Shown here: positions 6,564-7,500 of the stretch, piece after piece
Position numbering within the stretch: the stretch's first letter is position 1
Layout of the letters: every line of letters begins with the position of its first letter
Origin: an uncultured Eubacteriaceae bacterium
GTDB taxonomy: Bacteria; Bacillota; Clostridia; Eubacteriales; Eubacteriaceae
Assembly (NCBI GenBank): GCA_947630385.1
Contig: CANRHG010000093.1
Span: 1 to 7,500, forward strand
DNA length: 7,500 nt
Direction of reading: 5' to 3'
Made by a program: the position numbers and the translations under genes
The notes under the pieces: model-generated
What the model was told of the DNA's origin: nothing
Databases searched by the model: none
What the model saw: the letters and a program-made list of their open reading frames with translations, nothing else

Positions 6564-6567
6564 AAAC

Positions 6568-6840
6568 ATGCGCTCTGTTGTCACGGTTCTCGGCAAAGAT
6601 AAGACCGGGATCATCTATAACGTCTCAAAAGTTTTGTACGAAAAAAACGCCAATATCGAAGATCTGAGCCAGACGGTCCTTCAGAACCAGATCTTTTCGA
6701 TGGTCATGCTCGTCGACATCGATAACATCACCTGCGACTTTAGCGAGCTAAAAGAAGAACTCGACCAGCTGGGTACGGCCATCGGCATGAACATCCGCAT
6801 CCAACAGGAAGACATATTCAACGCAATGCACTCGATCTAA
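6568..6840 (+). CDS. UPF0237 ACT-domain protein
   Basis: This 90-residue soluble protein is a single ACT domain, a fold that usually binds amino acids or similar small ligands between subunits. The glycine-containing ligand loop GKDKTGII (9-16) follows the first strand, then a helix, then the NIEDLSQTVLQ segment (about 29-39) characteristic of the UPF0237 family. The hydrophobic strand SMVMLVDID (44-52) and a second helix complete the beta-alpha-beta-beta-alpha-beta pattern. Length is normal for the family, with no fused catalytic domain. A consensus ribosome binding site and an extended -10 promoter lie just upstream. Its TAA stop shares a base with the ATG of the UPF0210 gene, a pairing known from Streptococcus pneumoniae (SP_0238 and SP_0239). 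A ligand-sensing role toward the partner protein is plausible inference; the true ligand is unknown. Confidence 0.93.
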   Translation: MRSVVTVLGKDKTGIIYNVSKVLYEKNANIEDLSQTVLQNQIFSMVMLVDIDNITCDFSELKEELDQLGTAIGMNIRIQQEDIFNAMHSI

Positions 6841-7500
6841 TGCCACTACGTTCCAATATTTTAGAAACCATCCGTATGATCGAGCGGGAAAACCTCGACA
6901 TACGTACCATAACCCTGGGGATATCCCTTTTGGACTGCACGGACCCCAATATTGAACGGGCCTGTGTAAAAGTTTACAATAAGATCGTTCGCACGGCCCA
7001 AAACCTGGTGGCCCAGGGCGAGCGCATCGAGACCGAATTCGGCATCCCGATCGTCAACAAACGCATCGCCGTCACCCCGATCAGCCTGATCGCCGGAGCC
7101 ACGAGCGAAGACGACTACCTGGCCTTTGCCCAGACCCTCGATAAGGCCGCAAAGGAAGTCGGGGTCAATTTTATCGGCGGGTATTCGGCCATCGTATCCA
7201 AAGGCTTTACCAAGGGCGACTTAAATCTGATCCAGTCGGTCCCGAAAGCCTTAAGTAAAACCGAGCGGGTCATGTCGAGCATCGTCGTCGGAAGCAGCAA
7301 ACTCGGCATCAATATGGACGCCGTCGAGATGATGGGAAACATCATCAAACAGACCGCCTACGCGACGAGGGAGCAGGATTCGATCGGCTGCACGAAACTG
7401 GTCGTCTTCTGTAATGCCGTCGAGGACAATCCGTTTATGGCCGGTGCCTTTCACGGGATCACCCAGCCGGAGTGTATCCTAAACGTGGGCGTTTCTGGCC
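6840..7500 (+). CDS. UPF0210 / DUF711 family protein (5' part, cut by window edge)
   Basis: The frame is open from the ATG at 6840-6842 to the right edge, giving 220 codons of a family that normally has about 450 residues. It begins MPLRSNILETIRMIERENLD, followed by IRTITLGISLLDC. Conserved-looking segments follow: ETEFGIPIVNKRIAVTP (about 66-82), the glycine segment NFIGGYSAIVSKG (about 112-124), GSSKLGINMDAVEMMG (about 148-163), and GCTKLVVFCNAVEDNPFMAG (about 178-197) with AFHGITQPE after it. This matches the UPF0210/DUF711 group, cytoplasmic proteins often discussed as distant relatives of pyruvate formate-lyase-type folds. No enzymatic activity is established to my knowledge. There is no separate Shine-Dalgarno sequence; the TAATG junction implies reinitiation after the ACT gene. 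The C-terminal half is not visible. Confidence 0.93.
   Translation, partial: MPLRSNILETIRMIERENLDIRTITLGISLLDCTDPNIERACVKVYNKIVRTAQNLVAQGERIETEFGIPIVNKRIAVTPISLIAGATSEDDYLAFAQTLDKAAKEVGVNFIGGYSAIVSKGFTKGDLNLIQSVPKALSKTERVMSSIVVGSSKLGINMDAVEMMGNIIKQTAYATREQDSIGCTKLVVFCNAVEDNPFMAGAFHGITQPECILNVGVSG

Larger units (their letters stand above)
6203..6567. other. Divergent intergenic region, 365 bases
   Basis: This is the only gene-free stretch longer than 300 bases. Its right two-thirds (about 6351-6555) is strikingly AT-rich compared with the flanking genes. It holds leftward promoter candidates, the structured rsmH leader, a possible upstream ORF, an operator-like dyad and the rightward extended -10 promoter. 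No tRNA, terminator or MraZ-like reading frame was found; at 365 bases it is too short for a full mraZ of about 430 bases. Confidence 0.85.

Overview
The window looks like part of a Bacillota (Firmicutes) chromosome, most likely a Clostridia-like lineage. The evidence is a class B penicillin-binding protein with two C-terminal PASTA domains, a short basic FtsL-like protein, and a UPF0237 ACT-domain / UPF0210 (DUF711) gene pair typical of Gram-positives. Coding DNA is roughly half G+C and the single promoter region is clearly AT-rich. I cannot assign a genus from the sequence alone.

Positions 1-6202 are a tightly packed minus-strand division and cell wall (dcw) operon. In transcription order it holds rsmH (6202-5252), an ftsL-like gene (5267-4827), a PASTA-containing class B PBP of the FtsI/PBP2B/SpoVD type (4845-2512), murF (2481-1099), mraY (1106-156) and the first 53 codons of murD (159-1, cut by the left edge). 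Every junction overlaps (by 16, 19, 8 and 4 bases) except pbp-murF, which has a 30-base gap. Most internal starts lack a good Shine-Dalgarno sequence, so translational coupling is likely. Together the genes modify 16S rRNA (RsmH), build septal peptidoglycan (FtsL and PBP), finish the UDP-MurNAc-pentapeptide (MurD, MurF) and move it onto its lipid carrier as lipid I (MraY). I see no frameshift or inactivated catalytic site.

Positions 6203-6567 are the only substantial non-coding stretch, a divergent promoter region. Toward the left it holds candidate promoters and a leader of about 160 nt rich in inverted repeats. It also contains a small upstream ORF with a better ribosome binding site than rsmH, and a hairpin just before the rsmH start. 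mraZ, which usually sits upstream of rsmH, is not here. Toward the right a perfect extended -10 promoter and a consensus ribosome binding site serve the next gene.

Positions 6568-7500 are a plus-strand pair: a 90-residue UPF0237 ACT-domain protein and, sharing one base through a TAATG junction, the first 220 codons of a UPF0210/DUF711 protein that runs off the right edge. The biochemical role of this pair is not established.

No mobile element, CRISPR array, tRNA or rRNA is visible. Most of the window is ordinary core-genome content. The rsmH leader is the part most worth a second look.
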